Shown piece after piece: positions 9,220 to 17,638 of a stretch of 64,000 nt of DNA. Source of the stretch: Azotimanducus chitobiosivorans (GTDB lineage Bacteria > Pseudomonadota > Gammaproteobacteria > Pseudomonadales > Azotimanducaceae); contig OZ241339.1 of the NCBI GenBank assembly GCA_965200235.1, positions 3,038,001-3,102,000 on the forward strand, written 5' to 3'. Both the position numbers and the translations under genes were made by a program. The notes under the pieces are model-generated. The model was given only the letters and a program-made list of their open reading frames with translations. It was not told where the DNA came from and ran no database searches. Within the stretch, counting starts at the first letter, position 1, and the number at the start of each line of letters is the position of its first letter.

Positions 9220-11572
9220 GCGATGCCTCCCGAGTCATCTGCCATGGAACAAGCGCTGCCGTCACCACCACGAGCAGGCCAATGCTTGAGAACAGAGCCA
9301 TCAACCAGCCGTCCATGTGCGGGCGAATCGAGAATCCGAACGCCAGCGGCGTCACGCGCTGGCAGAGCGTCCAATTCATGATCAAAGCAAGCACGAGCGA
9401 ACACGGCAGCACCAGCGCGGCAAGGAGCGCTGATTGGCCTGTCAAGAGGGCAAGCAATCGTCTTCGAGACATGCCGACCGCGCGCAATAGACGCAGCTCC
9501 CGCAGGCGCGTCAAATGCAGCTGGTTGAACCCGCTGAACACCCCGAAGATGGCCACGAGCAGCGCGACCATGCTGAGCGCGTCGCTGACCCAGAAGGTGT
9601 CTTCCAAGGCTTGCATGGCGCGCTCGCGCAGTTCGGCGGTGGCTTCGGCTTGCAGGCCGAATTCGGTTTGGATGCGAGAACGCACCGAAGTTTCCATGCC
9701 GGGCTCGACATGGATTCGGATCGCATCAATGTGCGTGTCTTCAAAATACCTGTCCGCAACCGTCCTTGACATGACGAGTCTCGGGCCGGCGGCGCCGAAG
9801 TCGTTGAACACCTGCGCGACTGGCAAAAGGGCTTGTCCCTTTGGGCCTGTCACGCGCACGGTGCCTGCTTCAAGTGTGCTCGCGAGTTGACTGTTGATCA
9901 AGACGGCTTCGAGTGACGTGTCGAGCGGCGCGCCGTAGCGCGCGAGCTCCCGAGGGGTGTAGTCAATCAATCGCACTTCGGTGCCGAGCGTCCCGACACG
10001 CGCTGTCGCAGTGTGCGAGACGCGCGTCGAAACTACGCCAGGCAGCCGCGCGATAGCATCAACGAAGGCGCGCGGCAGCGCTCCGGCGTCCGCATCCAAC
10101 GACAGCTCGCCGTCGAGTCGCATCTCGAGGAACTCGTCAAAGTCCAGCTTCAGGCTTGCCACCATCAACTGCATGGAAAGCGCTACGCTAAGCGCCAGAA
10201 TGAAGGCGCTGACGACAGGAAACAGGCGCAACCCTAGCGCGGCGGCGCCGCGGACGATCTGCCTGGTGATGAGACGAATCCGAAGACCGGCGAACCCATG
10301 CCGCGAAATCCAATTCAATTGCATCCAAGCGACCTGCGCGAACAGTGCGAACACGGCGCCGAGCAAGAGAAATGCACCGGCAAGTCCCAAAAATAGACTG
10401 ATGAGGAGTGCGCCGAGCGCAAGACAAGCGAATCCCGACTGCAGAAGTGGGCGGAGACGTTTCGCTTGCGTTCGCGGCTGCGCGAGCGAGGTTCCCAGAA
10501 CGCTGACGCCGATCCCGACCAGCGCCGCCTTGATCACAAGCCAGCTGTCGAAAAGCGACCTGTCCAGACTGCCCATGCCGCCAAACTCGATGACGAACGT
10601 CGCCAGCCCGAAACCGAGCGGTAGCCCGATGAGACACGCGAGGACGCCGAGCGCCCCCGCTTCGCGATGCACGTAGCCGGAAATATCGCGTGTCGCAACG
10701 CCCAAGCCTCGCAGTCGATGCAGGGTCGGCGCCCGGCGCAAGGCCATGCCAGCCGCGCTTTGATAGGCGATGAACGCGGCCACCAGCAGGCAAAGGACAG
10801 ACAATACGCCGAGATTGAACATGATTGACTTGGCGAAACGGCGGACGGGCAGCTCTTCGTCGGGCGTTGAAATGACGTAGCCCGCGCCGAGCAGATGCTG
10901 GTCAATTGAACTCCGATAGGCCGCGCCCAGTCCAACGAATACCTGATCGAGCAGGTCGAGAAGACCTCGGCGCTCAGGGACAGGCACCAGCGCCAGCGCG
11001 GAGATTTCGTCTTGGCCGAGCAACTCGGACGCGGTGGCGATATCCGCGATCAGCAAACGCTCATCCGAGCCGCTGTGGGTGCCTATGACCGAGAGACCTT
11101 GCGCTTCGATGTCGGCTCGCGTGTTGTCCGCAATGCCTTCAGGCGCAAGCACCGACTTCTCGGTCATCAGCCGCGTCCAATCAGCTTCGGCGGCGACGCC
11201 GACATTCGCGCGCATCCCGAGCATCGCCACCCAATCGATGCCAAGGATACGGAAGTTGCGGAAATTCTCACCCGCCCGCCCTTCAATCAAGGGAACAAGA
11301 GAATCAACGCCCGGCAGCTGCCCTTCGGCCAGTCGATTTTGCAGACCGGCATAGTCGGCAAGCGCGATGTTCGCGCCGTCTTCCCGGCGCGCAATCGTGC
11401 CGAGCAACTCAAAGGGCTGAAGAGCCTCGAGGTTTTGATCGACGCGCGCGTTCAACAGGTGCACGGCCGTGACCGACGCGACTGCGACCGATACGCCGAA
11501 CAGCGCCGCCGCGAGCGACCACTTGCCTCGCACTAGTTCGCGTAGTAGTGCTTGGCGCAGCAGCACCTTCAC
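9191..11572 (-). CDS. FtsX-family ABC transporter permease (AttF/AttG-like fusion)
   Basis: A 793-residue inner membrane permease. An N-terminal helix (residues 19-42) is followed by a large periplasmic domain, then three helices near residues 245-345, a central hydrophobic block near 365-430, a second N-terminal-like helix, another periplasmic domain, and a final three-helix set. This is the duplicated FtsX arrangement of lipoprotein-type or macrolide-type exporters. It lies between a TetR regulator (4-base overlap) and an AttH-like lipoprotein. No ATP-binding subunit is encoded next to it, although this family needs one, so the ATPase must come from elsewhere or have been lost. Confidence 0.85.
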   Translation of the reverse strand: MKVLLRQALLRELVRGKWSLAAALFGVSVAVASVTAVHLLNARVDQNLEALQPFELLGTIARREDGANIALADYAGLQNRLAEGQLPGVDSLVPLIEGRAGENFRNFRILGIDWVAMLGMRANVGVAAEADWTRLMTEKSVLAPEGIADNTRADIEAQGLSVIGTHSGSDERLLIADIATASELLGQDEISALALVPVPERRGLLDLLDQVFVGLGAAYRSSIDQHLLGAGYVISTPDEELPVRRFAKSIMFNLGVLSVLCLLVAAFIAYQSAAGMALRRAPTLHRLRGLGVATRDISGYVHREAGALGVLACLIGLPLGFGLATFVIEFGGMGSLDRSLFDSWLVIKAALVGIGVSVLGTSLAQPRTQAKRLRPLLQSGFACLALGALLISLFLGLAGAFLLLGAVFALFAQVAWMQLNWISRHGFAGLRIRLITRQIVRGAAALGLRLFPVVSAFILALSVALSMQLMVASLKLDFDEFLEMRLDGELSLDADAGALPRAFVDAIARLPGVVSTRVSHTATARVGTLGTEVRLIDYTPRELARYGAPLDTSLEAVLINSQLASTLEAGTVRVTGPKGQALLPVAQVFNDFGAAGPRLVMSRTVADRYFEDTHIDAIRIHVEPGMETSVRSRIQTEFGLQAEATAELRERAMQALEDTFWVSDALSMVALLVAIFGVFSGFNQLHLTRLRELRLLRAVGMSRRRLLALLTGQSALLAALVLPCSLVLALIMNWTLCQRVTPLAFGFSIRPHMDGWLMALFSSIGLLVVVTAALVPWQMTREASHVATTDERI

Positions 11573-12246
11573 TGCGAGACATCTCGCCCTGTTGCTGTTG
11601 CATCCAAGTAGCGAAACGCGATGTCGGCGAGGCTCGACTTGACCCGCGCGACGCCGCGCGCGTCATGTCCGGGCAGCAGCAGCGCATCTTCGGGAAAGAC
11701 CAGCTCGATGAGCGCTGTGCTGTACACGACGCGGTAGAAGCGTAGCGGGTCGCACTTGCGGAACTCGCCGAGGCGGGCGCCTTCGTTCAACACCCTGCGC
11801 AGCCGCCTGTGCATTGATGAGAGCGGCCCGTGCGAAAAGTTGTCTTTGAAGGGGCCGCCAGCCGCGAGCTTGACATACTCCATGCCGCCTTCAGGCGTCG
11901 CGAAGTCAATGAGCGCCAGTCGCACATACGCTGGATGCGCAATATTGAAATCGACAAAGGCATCGAGCGCTTGCCCGATACGTGCGCGAATCGGAAGCGC
12001 GGCGTCGAACTGAAACTGCTCGGACAGAAGTCCGATGAACCGACGACTGACCGCAATCAGCACATCATCGCGATTGCGAAAGTGCTTGTAGATGGCGGGT
12101 ACACGGATACCGAGCGGGCCCGCGATGTCCTGCAGGCGAAAGCCGAACACGCCCTGCGAGGCGATGAGCGCCTCGGCCATGTCGAGTATGCGGTCGCTTG
12201 TGTGTTTCTTGTCGGTCGCCTTGCGCGAGGAAGCGGCGCTGACCAC
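11569..12246 (-). CDS. TetR-family transcriptional regulator
   Basis: A 225-residue regulator. Residues 17-65 form the TetR helix-turn-helix: RILDMAEALIASQGVFGFRL, the turn IAGPLGIRVPAIYKHF and the RNRDDVL helix. The rest is a helical ligand-binding domain. It is the first gene of an operon with the FtsX permease (ATGA overlap at 11569-11572) and the AttH-like lipoprotein, and probably regulates that operon from the region upstream of 12246. The ligand is unknown. The ATG start is the first in the frame and is kept. Confidence 0.85.
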   Translation of the reverse strand: MVSAASSRKATDKKHTSDRILDMAEALIASQGVFGFRLQDIAGPLGIRVPAIYKHFRNRDDVLIAVSRRFIGLLSEQFQFDAALPIRARIGQALDAFVDFNIAHPAYVRLALIDFATPEGGMEYVKLAAGGPFKDNFSHGPLSSMHRRLRRVLNEGARLGEFRKCDPLRFYRVVYSTALIELVFPEDALLLPGHDARGVARVKSSLADIAFRYLDATATGRDVSQ

Positions 12247-12605
12247 GGTTGATTCTCTGCGTTTGAGTCCACGCGAGACACTACTACATGTGGACGGCGC
12301 GCACAGCGGCTTGGGCGCAAGCGGAGTTGCAGCGGCACTGCGAGATTACTCGCCAAGCGGAGATCAGCGGGTTGTAGCGTGGATGTTCGGTCTCGTTGTG
12401 CAATTTCCGGACAGGTTGCTAAGGTGTGCTGCAAGCTTAAGAGGGAGACACAGGAATGGGTCAATAAAGGAGAGGCTTCCGTGCCGAAGAGCACTGGTCG
12501 GTGTTTATAGATGCCGGTCGCCGCCGTACTTGTCCTCGCGCGCCGTCCGAAGGGCGCACGCTGTCGGGGCATACGTAGGCGCCAACCCGCCGGAAGGCTG
12601 CTTCT
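12247..12605. other. Intergenic region before the second DUF3782 copy
   Basis: I see no gene. The part next to 12246 should contain the promoter of the TetR operon. From about 12540 the sequence becomes homologous to the left side of the first DUF3782 cassette (matching bases from about 6352, for example GGGCGCACGCTGTCGGGG), marking the start of the duplicated block. Confidence 0.5.
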
Positions 12606-13118
12606 GTGACCGACGAGGAACTGAAGGCGCAGGTGGCTGGCCTGGCCGCCGCCTAGGACCGCACCGATGAATAGCTCGCGAAGACCGACGCCCAGCTCAA
12701 CAAGCTGGCGGAGATGTACGGCGGCGTCAGCAACCACCTGGGGGCGACCACTGAGGAATTCTTCCACAACAGCCTCGACGCCGACCCGGTGCTGGGCGGG
12801 GTGCGCTTCGACTTCATCGACAGGAACACCACGCGCATCCACAACGGCCTCAAGGACGAGTTCGACCTGCTGCCGGTGAACGGCCGCGAGGTGTTCGTCG
12901 TGGAGGTGAAGCACAAGGCGCACGAGAACGACCTAGCGCGCCTGCTCGGCGAGAAGGCGCCCAACTCCCGGCACCTGTTCCCTGAGAACGCCGGCCGCCG
13001 GCAGCGGCTCGCACTGGCCACCTTCCACATCCACGATGATCTGAAGAAGTCGGCCCTCGCGCGCGGCGTGACCGTTCTGCAGCGCAGGGGCGACGTGATC
13101 GAAACCTTCGCGGCCTGA
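12606..13118 (+). pseudogene. Broken second copy of the DUF3782-like gene
   Basis: Homologous to the gene at 6418-6951 over its full length. The start codon is GTG instead of ATG. There are two in-frame amber codons at 12654-12656 and 12672-12674 where the intact copy has Gln codons, and one coil repeat unit has been lost. The remaining frame from 12714 still encodes the nuclease-like core (FDLLPVNG, VVEVK) for 134 residues and could in principle be translated alone. The conserved core despite a broken N-terminus suggests recent inactivation. Confidence 0.75.
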
Positions 13119-13131
13119 GGCCGGGAGCCGC

Positions 13132-13302
13132 CGCTAGGAGCCCGCGCCGCAGGAAGTCACGGCTGCAAATCCGCTCCTACTCGCCCGTTTGAACGCTCGA
13201 TTTCGTCAAATATGGCTCGATATTATCCTCAACCGACCGTCCAAACGGGCGGCGGGATCGAATTTCCGCTTGTCTGACTTCCTACGGCACAGGCTCCTAG
13301 CG
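13132..13302. mobile_element. MITE-like insertion with 28 bp inverted ends
   Basis: Bases 13132-13159 and 13275-13302 are inverted repeats matching at 25 of 28 positions (outer core CGCTAGGAGCC, inner core AGGAAGTCA). Inside lies a second inverted pair, CGCCCGTTTG against CAAACGGGCG, so the whole unit can fold as a hairpin. Aligning the two DUF3782 cassettes shows the first copy (around 6963-6982) without this segment, so it is a genuine insertion of about 165 bp with an observable empty site. It has no coding capacity and must be mobilised in trans. The transposase family is not identified. Confidence 0.8.
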
Positions 13303-13340
13303 CGGCATCGGGATGTGCGCATTCGTAAAGATCGACAACA

Positions 13341-13436
13341 TCCTCCAGTGAGCCCCGACATGCCCCCTCAGCATCACTTCGCCTTGGATTCCGGTGGAAT
13401 CACCGTCTCACCAAGCGTTGCACTTGACGGTTGAAC
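13341..13436 (+). mobile_element. Second IS30-family right-end remnant
   Basis: Homologous to 7011-7107. It reads in frame as LDSGGITVSPSVALDG then TGA, the tail of an IS30 transposase, and ends with AGCGTTGCACTT plus GGTTGAA. It follows the broken DUF3782 copy just as the first remnant follows the intact copy, so the IS30 tail is part of the duplicated unit and was not acquired separately. Confidence 0.75.
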
Positions 13437-13726
13437 GTATGGGTCAACTGATCTTGATAACTCGTTGAACGCATCTCATCCCTTGACCAAGCTAAGCTGG
13501 CGAATGCACGAGCGTCGTCTTTACGCATTGTCGTAGACCATGAATTAGCACGGCGGGCGAATCTTGCAACGCTTCCACAAGGCGCGCTCAACAGGCATTG
13601 AAAAAAGCGACGGTTGAGCATCGGCTGATTGAAAACTTCCGGCCGCATACCTTTGAGCACCGGATTACCCCTCGCGATACCTCTCAACGCCGCTTCGCAA
13701 AATTTTCTCGTCGCCTTCGGCAATAC
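13437..13726. other. Stretch with no supported gene
   Basis: Open frames here are short and not protein-like. No repeat or regulatory element is recognised. Confidence 0.4.
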
Positions 13727-14509
13727 TCACACAATATTTTCGTAAGATAAATCTTTCATATCTCTGCCGTGCGTTGATGTCTCATCATGTGCAAACTGGT
13801 CTTTACCAAGATTCCCGCCCACCATCTCCCATCCCACTGGATCGACATCTCTGAACTCGTAAACACATACATCCTCTTCGCGACGATGGAGAACGACCTC
13901 AAGCTGGCAATCACCTCCGGCCCTCTCCATGACCGGAACCACAATTGGAATCTCTGAGAGAACCTTCTTACCTTTCAACTTCATTTCGTTTTCCCGTTTT
14001 GGTTCTTCAATCAACCTATAGGACTCTTCCAAATCCCGGCAAGCGGCCTCAATATGAGCTAAATATTCCTCCACGGCCCGCACCCGTCTCTCCTTGCAGT
14101 TATTGTCAGCCACCTCATCTCCTGTTTTCATATGTATCGAATGTTGCCGTGCCAAACCATATTTACCTATCAAGAGAATATTTGCCAATATTAATAGGTT
14201 CTTAAGCAGTGTAGTTCTTGCTTCTCTGCCTATCTGCGCATCAATTCCTTTGCTTCTATCGGGGCCGTGACAGTGGAGAAATTTGTCACAGCATGTCTTC
14301 ACATAAAACCACTTACTATCTTCTCTATTGCGCTCTTCTTTTTTGACCTCTTCAAGTTCCAGCCTCGCCAAACCCCTCAATGCGGACTCGGAAGAATTTC
14401 CAGGCTCGCAGGCATAAAAGTTGTAAACGGCCTCACGAAAATCCTTAATAATTTCACTAGGCCAAGTCGAATCATGCCTAAACGGTGCAAACATCGTGCC
14501 ATTGATCAT
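13727..14509 (-). CDS. Hypothetical protein of unknown family
   Basis: A 260-residue protein that I do not recognise. I start it at the ATG at 14509 (MINGTMF) because GGGAG lies 7 bases before it; the frame extends 29 codons further up without a better site. The middle contains a hydrophobic helix (LLKNLLILANILLIGKYG, near residue 120), followed by a charged helical stretch (residues 150-190) and a C-terminal part rich in Asp and Glu. Base composition is less GC-rich than the flanking genes, consistent with transferred DNA between IS30 remnants. No catalytic motif is visible. Confidence 0.5.
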   Translation of the reverse strand: MINGTMFAPFRHDSTWPSEIIKDFREAVYNFYACEPGNSSESALRGLARLELEEVKKEERNREDSKWFYVKTCCDKFLHCHGPDRSKGIDAQIGREARTTLLKNLLILANILLIGKYGLARQHSIHMKTGDEVADNNCKERRVRAVEEYLAHIEAACRDLEESYRLIEEPKRENEMKLKGKKVLSEIPIVVPVMERAGGDCQLEVVLHRREEDVCVYEFRDVDPVGWEMVGGNLGKDQFAHDETSTHGRDMKDLSYENIV

Positions 14510-14689
14510 TAGCGGCTCCCGTCGCTGTCTCGTCAACGAACCGTAGCGCTGCCCACGCCCTTTTGCAACCCATGACGGAACTAAAGGACACGGCACCGCA
14601 CATTCGTGCGCTCTTCGGCGCCTTCAGTACTTTGACCCCGATCTCGATTCAGGTTGCATTTATTGCGATTAGTAGGTACAGATTTGACC

Positions 14690-14878
14690 GTGCCATTTGT
14701 TCAACAGCCGCTGGGTACAAAAGATTACGATCCCTTTGATGTCACGGATCGTCGAAAGCAGGAAGAAAAGCGTGAAGAATCGAAGCTTCTTGCGATTCAA
14801 CACGCGAGGAAGGCGGCGGATGCTGTACGTGATCAGCTCAGGCGCGATCTCCTGGCAACTCTCGTTTCTCAGAACTAA
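14690..14878 (+). CDS. Possible small hypothetical protein
   Basis: A short frame of about 62 residues from a GTG start, with a highly charged helix (KQEEKREESKLLAIQHARKA). It could be the remnant C-terminus of a longer gene, because no ribosome binding site precedes the start. The surrounding 14510-15021 interval otherwise shows nothing recognisable. Support is weak. Confidence 0.25.
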   Translation: MPFVQQPLGTKDYDPFDVTDRRKQEEKREESKLLAIQHARKAADAVRDQLRRDLLATLVSQN

Positions 14879-15022
14879 GCGGTGTTCTTGACCATCTGGC
14901 TTACCAGCATCCCAACAATTAGTCGAACCAGCTCTCGGTGGTCTGATGCTGGCAAGCGACGCTGAGCACAATTTGATTCTCTTCGCTTAAGTCTGCTCAA
15001 GCACTGCTGCAACCCAACCTAC

Positions 15023-15046
15023 ATTCAACCTTCAAGTGCAACGCTC
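15023..15046 (+). repeat. IS30 terminal inverted repeat, transposase 3' side
   Basis: It contains ATTCAAC and, after a short variable part, AGTGCAACGCTC. It pairs with 16091-16114. Confidence 0.8.
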
Positions 15047-16026
15047 GGTGAGACAGTAATTTCGCCAGAATCGAAGGCGTTTTGCAAGACCTCGACGGGC
15101 GTTTTGAAGCCGAGGCACTTGCGCGGCCGGTTGTTGATCCTGGAGACCGCGTGCCGGACCTGCTCGTCGGTGACCTGGTCGAGCGGCATGGACTTGGGGA
15201 AGTACTGGCGGAGCAGCCCGTTTGAGTGCTCGTTCAGCCCGCGCTCCCAGCTGTGGTAGGGGCGGGCGAAGTAGGCGTCGCTGCCGGTGGCCTCGGAGAC
15301 CAGCGCGTGGTCGGAGAACTCGCGCCCGTTGTCGTAGGTGATGGTGTCGAAGATGCCTTCGAGGCCCTTGGTGACGCGGCGCAGGGCATCGGCCGTCTCC
15401 GCCTTGGTCCTGCGCGCGATGCGCCCCGCGAGCAGCGCCATGGACTTGCGCTCGGCCAGCGTCACGAGGCCGCCGCGGTGCCCCTTGCCGATCACCGTGT
15501 CGCCCTCCCAGTCGCCGAAGCGCGAGCGCTCGTCCACCACCGCAGGGCGCTCGGAGATGTCCGTCCGGCCGGGGATCCTGCCCCCGGAGTCGTTCTTCCC
15601 GTAGCGCTTCCTCCGCTTCCTCGGCGAGTGCCTGAGGTGCGTGTTCAGGTCGCCGCCCGCCCGCTTGTCGCTCCACACCAGGCGGTAGATGGTCTCGTGC
15701 GACACCCAGTCGCCACCCTCCAGGCGCATCCGGCCAGATATCTGCTCGGGACTCCAGTCCTCCCCCAGCTTCGCGACCACATGCGACCTCACGGCCTCCG
15801 TCAGCCGAACGCCTCGCCGACGGGCGGCATGCCGCCCGTCGGCGAGGCGCTGCGCCTGCTTCGGACGGTACCCCCGCTGCCCCGTGTTCCGCCTCAGCTC
15901 CCGCGACACCGTCGACGGCGACCGACCGATCGACCTCGCGATCTCCGAGCGGGAATCCCCCGCCTTCAGGCGCGTCTTGATGTAGTATCTCTCCTTCGGG
16001 GTCAGGTGGGTGTAGCTTTTCGCCAT
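15025..16026 (-). CDS. IS30-family transposase
   Basis: A 333-residue DDE transposase catalysing movement of the surrounding element. Residues 1-50 form a helix-turn-helix (SRSEIARSIGRSPSTVSREL), with a second predicted DNA-binding region before residue 120. The catalytic triad is visible as Asp in FGDWEGD, Asp in TYDNGREFSDH and Glu in WERGLNEHSNGLLRQYFPKS, the usual IS30 signature. The frame is uninterrupted, so the protein may be active. The last codons are encoded by the terminal inverted repeat, explaining why end remnants still read as protein. Confidence 0.95.
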   Translation of the reverse strand: MAKSYTHLTPKERYYIKTRLKAGDSRSEIARSIGRSPSTVSRELRRNTGQRGYRPKQAQRLADGRHAARRRGVRLTEAVRSHVVAKLGEDWSPEQISGRMRLEGGDWVSHETIYRLVWSDKRAGGDLNTHLRHSPRKRRKRYGKNDSGGRIPGRTDISERPAVVDERSRFGDWEGDTVIGKGHRGGLVTLAERKSMALLAGRIARRTKAETADALRRVTKGLEGIFDTITYDNGREFSDHALVSEATGSDAYFARPYHSWERGLNEHSNGLLRQYFPKSMPLDQVTDEQVRHAVSRINNRPRKCLGFKTPVEVLQNAFDSGEITVSPSVALEG

Positions 16027-16090
16027 GGCGTTCCTCCAGCGGTTTGGTAGACTGGAGGATGCTGCCCCACCCGACCCTTCTTAACTTCTG

Positions 16091-16114
16091 GAGCGTTGCA
16101 CTAGCAAGTTGAAT
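16091..16114 (-). repeat. IS30 terminal inverted repeat, transposase 5' side
   Basis: It contains GAGCGTTGCACT followed, after a short variable part, by GTTGAAT. It is the partner of 15023-15046. Confidence 0.8.
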
Positions 16115-16319
16115 CTAGGCAATTGCAACTGAAGGGCGCAAACAAAAAAGCTTTGCAGCTTGGCTGAAGCTAGGCAATAAACCAAGCCACTGCATGCCCT
16201 GCCGCCTAAGTCATCTCCTTCGTTTTTAAAGGCCGTGACGGTTGACGTGCCTTGTTAGCGAAAGCGATTACCACGACGTCCAAGTGCACTTCGACCGCCA
16301 TCGCTGCTGATTCGCCATG

Positions 16320-16343
16320 TTTAGTCTGTAGCATTTTAGTCTG
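16320..16343 (+). promoter_or_regulatory. Possible operator: direct repeat upstream of the HTH-endonuclease gene
   Basis: Two copies of TTTAGTCTG (16320-16328 and 16335-16343) lie 15 bases apart and end 20 bases before the ATG at 16364. The downstream protein begins with an XRE-type helix-turn-helix, so autoregulation at this repeat, as by C proteins of restriction loci, is plausible. No binding site is established. Confidence 0.3.
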
Positions 16344-16363
16344 CAAACTGGCAATTTGAGCAT

Positions 16364-17590
16364 ATGGCTCGAACAGACCGATTGATTCGCTTGACATCTC
16401 AGGAAATTCGCCGACGACGAGAAACGAAGGGAATTTCCCAAGAGGCATTGGCAAATATTTGCGGCTTGCATCGGACCTATGTCGGGGCGATTGAGCGAGG
16501 TGAGCGCAATGTCACCATAACTACGCTTCTGAAAATCGCCGATGCATTGGATTGTGAGATATCCGACTTGGTCCCACAACGCCAACTAGTCGATGAAGTA
16601 ACCATGGATAGGCGACTAGGCGATCTCAAGTCATCGGAGCAATTGATCTTCGACCTCTATGTGAACTTGCGTAAACGCATCAACGAATGGGCCGCAGTAA
16701 CCAAGCAAACTGCTCAAGCAAGAATGGGCTATGTCGGACAGCACCTAGTGTCGGTTGCGACAGGCTATCCGGGTGGTAGGTCCGGAGCGCGAGGGAAGGA
16801 CCTCATCATGGGCGAATCGCAGTACGGCGAAATTAAGACCTGCTATCGCGTCGATCAGTTGGGGCAATGTGAGCGTTGCGGGGCCGTTGTGTCGGCCATC
16901 GAGCAAGAATGCCCCAAGTGCGGTTCAAGTAGTATCCAACGAAAAGATGATTCGAAGTGGCTCATTTCAGTGCGGAACGAGGAAGAGTACGCGCTCCTTC
17001 TTGAACCGAACGCATATTTCTTAGTGCTATTCGATTTTACGGATTTGGACAATCCTCATACCATCAGATCATCGATTTGGGAAGTGTCCCCCAAGAGACC
17101 AGGATTTGCCTTTTGTATGATTGACTATTTCGAGAATATCAGGAAGCAATCGCAATCAAAGGCACCATTCAACCTTTGGCCTTTTCAATTTAAATTTCAT
17201 CTGATGTGCCCTCGCCTGATATATCGCTCCTTCATCTCGAAGAATGACACTGTTACAACAACCATTTTTCCTAGCAGGGACGAACCTGAAGCTATTTCAG
17301 AATTCTCTATCTCACCCTATAGCAGGGCTACGAGCCTCACCTTGCCTAAACTCACCGCTTTTGCGAAACGGCTTGGTTTAGAAAGTGACGATTCAGAGAG
17401 TAAGCTTGCCATTATTCAAGAAGTTAATGAGGCCGTCGCTAAATCGGACATCTCTCCAGAAAACGCACTGGATATCTTGGCCTACTATATCTACTGGCCC
17501 GGTATCGATGATAAGTTTAATACCTTGCCGGACAATCTGAAGGGAGAGTTGTCTCGAATTCTACGTCGAGTCTTACCAAGTTCGGGCTGA
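16364..17590 (+). CDS. HTH-restriction endonuclease fusion, MamI-like
   Basis: A 408-residue protein. Residues 9-66 are an XRE/Cro-type helix-turn-helix (SQEALANICGLHRTYVGAIE). The following part resembles type II endonucleases of the MamI group: GYPGGRSGARGKDL, then GEIKT (a PD-ExK-like core) and a zinc ribbon with CERCG and CPKCG around residues 169-189. MamI cuts a split palindromic site, which fits the specificity-type domain on the methyltransferase encoded nearby; the exact site here is unknown. The fused HTH may regulate its own transcription. It converges with the DUF2806 and methyltransferase genes. The family name is from recall, so it is moderately sure. Confidence 0.65.
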   Translation: MARTDRLIRLTSQEIRRRRETKGISQEALANICGLHRTYVGAIERGERNVTITTLLKIADALDCEISDLVPQRQLVDEVTMDRRLGDLKSSEQLIFDLYVNLRKRINEWAAVTKQTAQARMGYVGQHLVSVATGYPGGRSGARGKDLIMGESQYGEIKTCYRVDQLGQCERCGAVVSAIEQECPKCGSSSIQRKDDSKWLISVRNEEEYALLLEPNAYFLVLFDFTDLDNPHTIRSSIWEVSPKRPGFAFCMIDYFENIRKQSQSKAPFNLWPFQFKFHLMCPRLIYRSFISKNDTVTTTIFPSRDEPEAISEFSISPYSRATSLTLPKLTAFAKRLGLESDDSESKLAIIQEVNEAVAKSDISPENALDILAYYIYWPGIDDKFNTLPDNLKGELSRILRRVLPSSG

Positions 17591-17638
17591 AAATATGCGG
17601 GGAGCACCCTGAATGTGAGTGATTGCAAACGTTGGTCG

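Larger units (their letters stand above)
15022..16114 (-). mobile_element. Complete IS30-family insertion sequence
   Basis: An element of about 1.09 kb carrying one transposase gene and imperfect inverted ends (15023-15046 and 16091-16114, 21 of 24 positions matching). The trinucleotide CTA lies directly outside both ends (15019-15021 and 16115-16117), compatible with the 2-3 bp target duplication known for IS30. The transposase stop codon lies inside the right-hand inverted repeat. Tails of a related copy are at 7011-7107 and 13341-13436. Confidence 0.85.

Noticed and set aside
12057..12923. A 288-codon minus-strand frame spanning TetR, the intergenic region and the DUF3782 pseudogene.
   Set aside because: It crosses unrelated sequences and merges shadows of both genes.
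13400..13723. A 107-codon minus-strand frame as a gene.
   Set aside because: It runs into the IS30 remnant and has no ribosome site or recognisable pattern.
15226..16050. A frame antisense to the IS30 transposase.
   Set aside because: The minus strand contains the complete DDE transposase; the shadow has no protein-like features.
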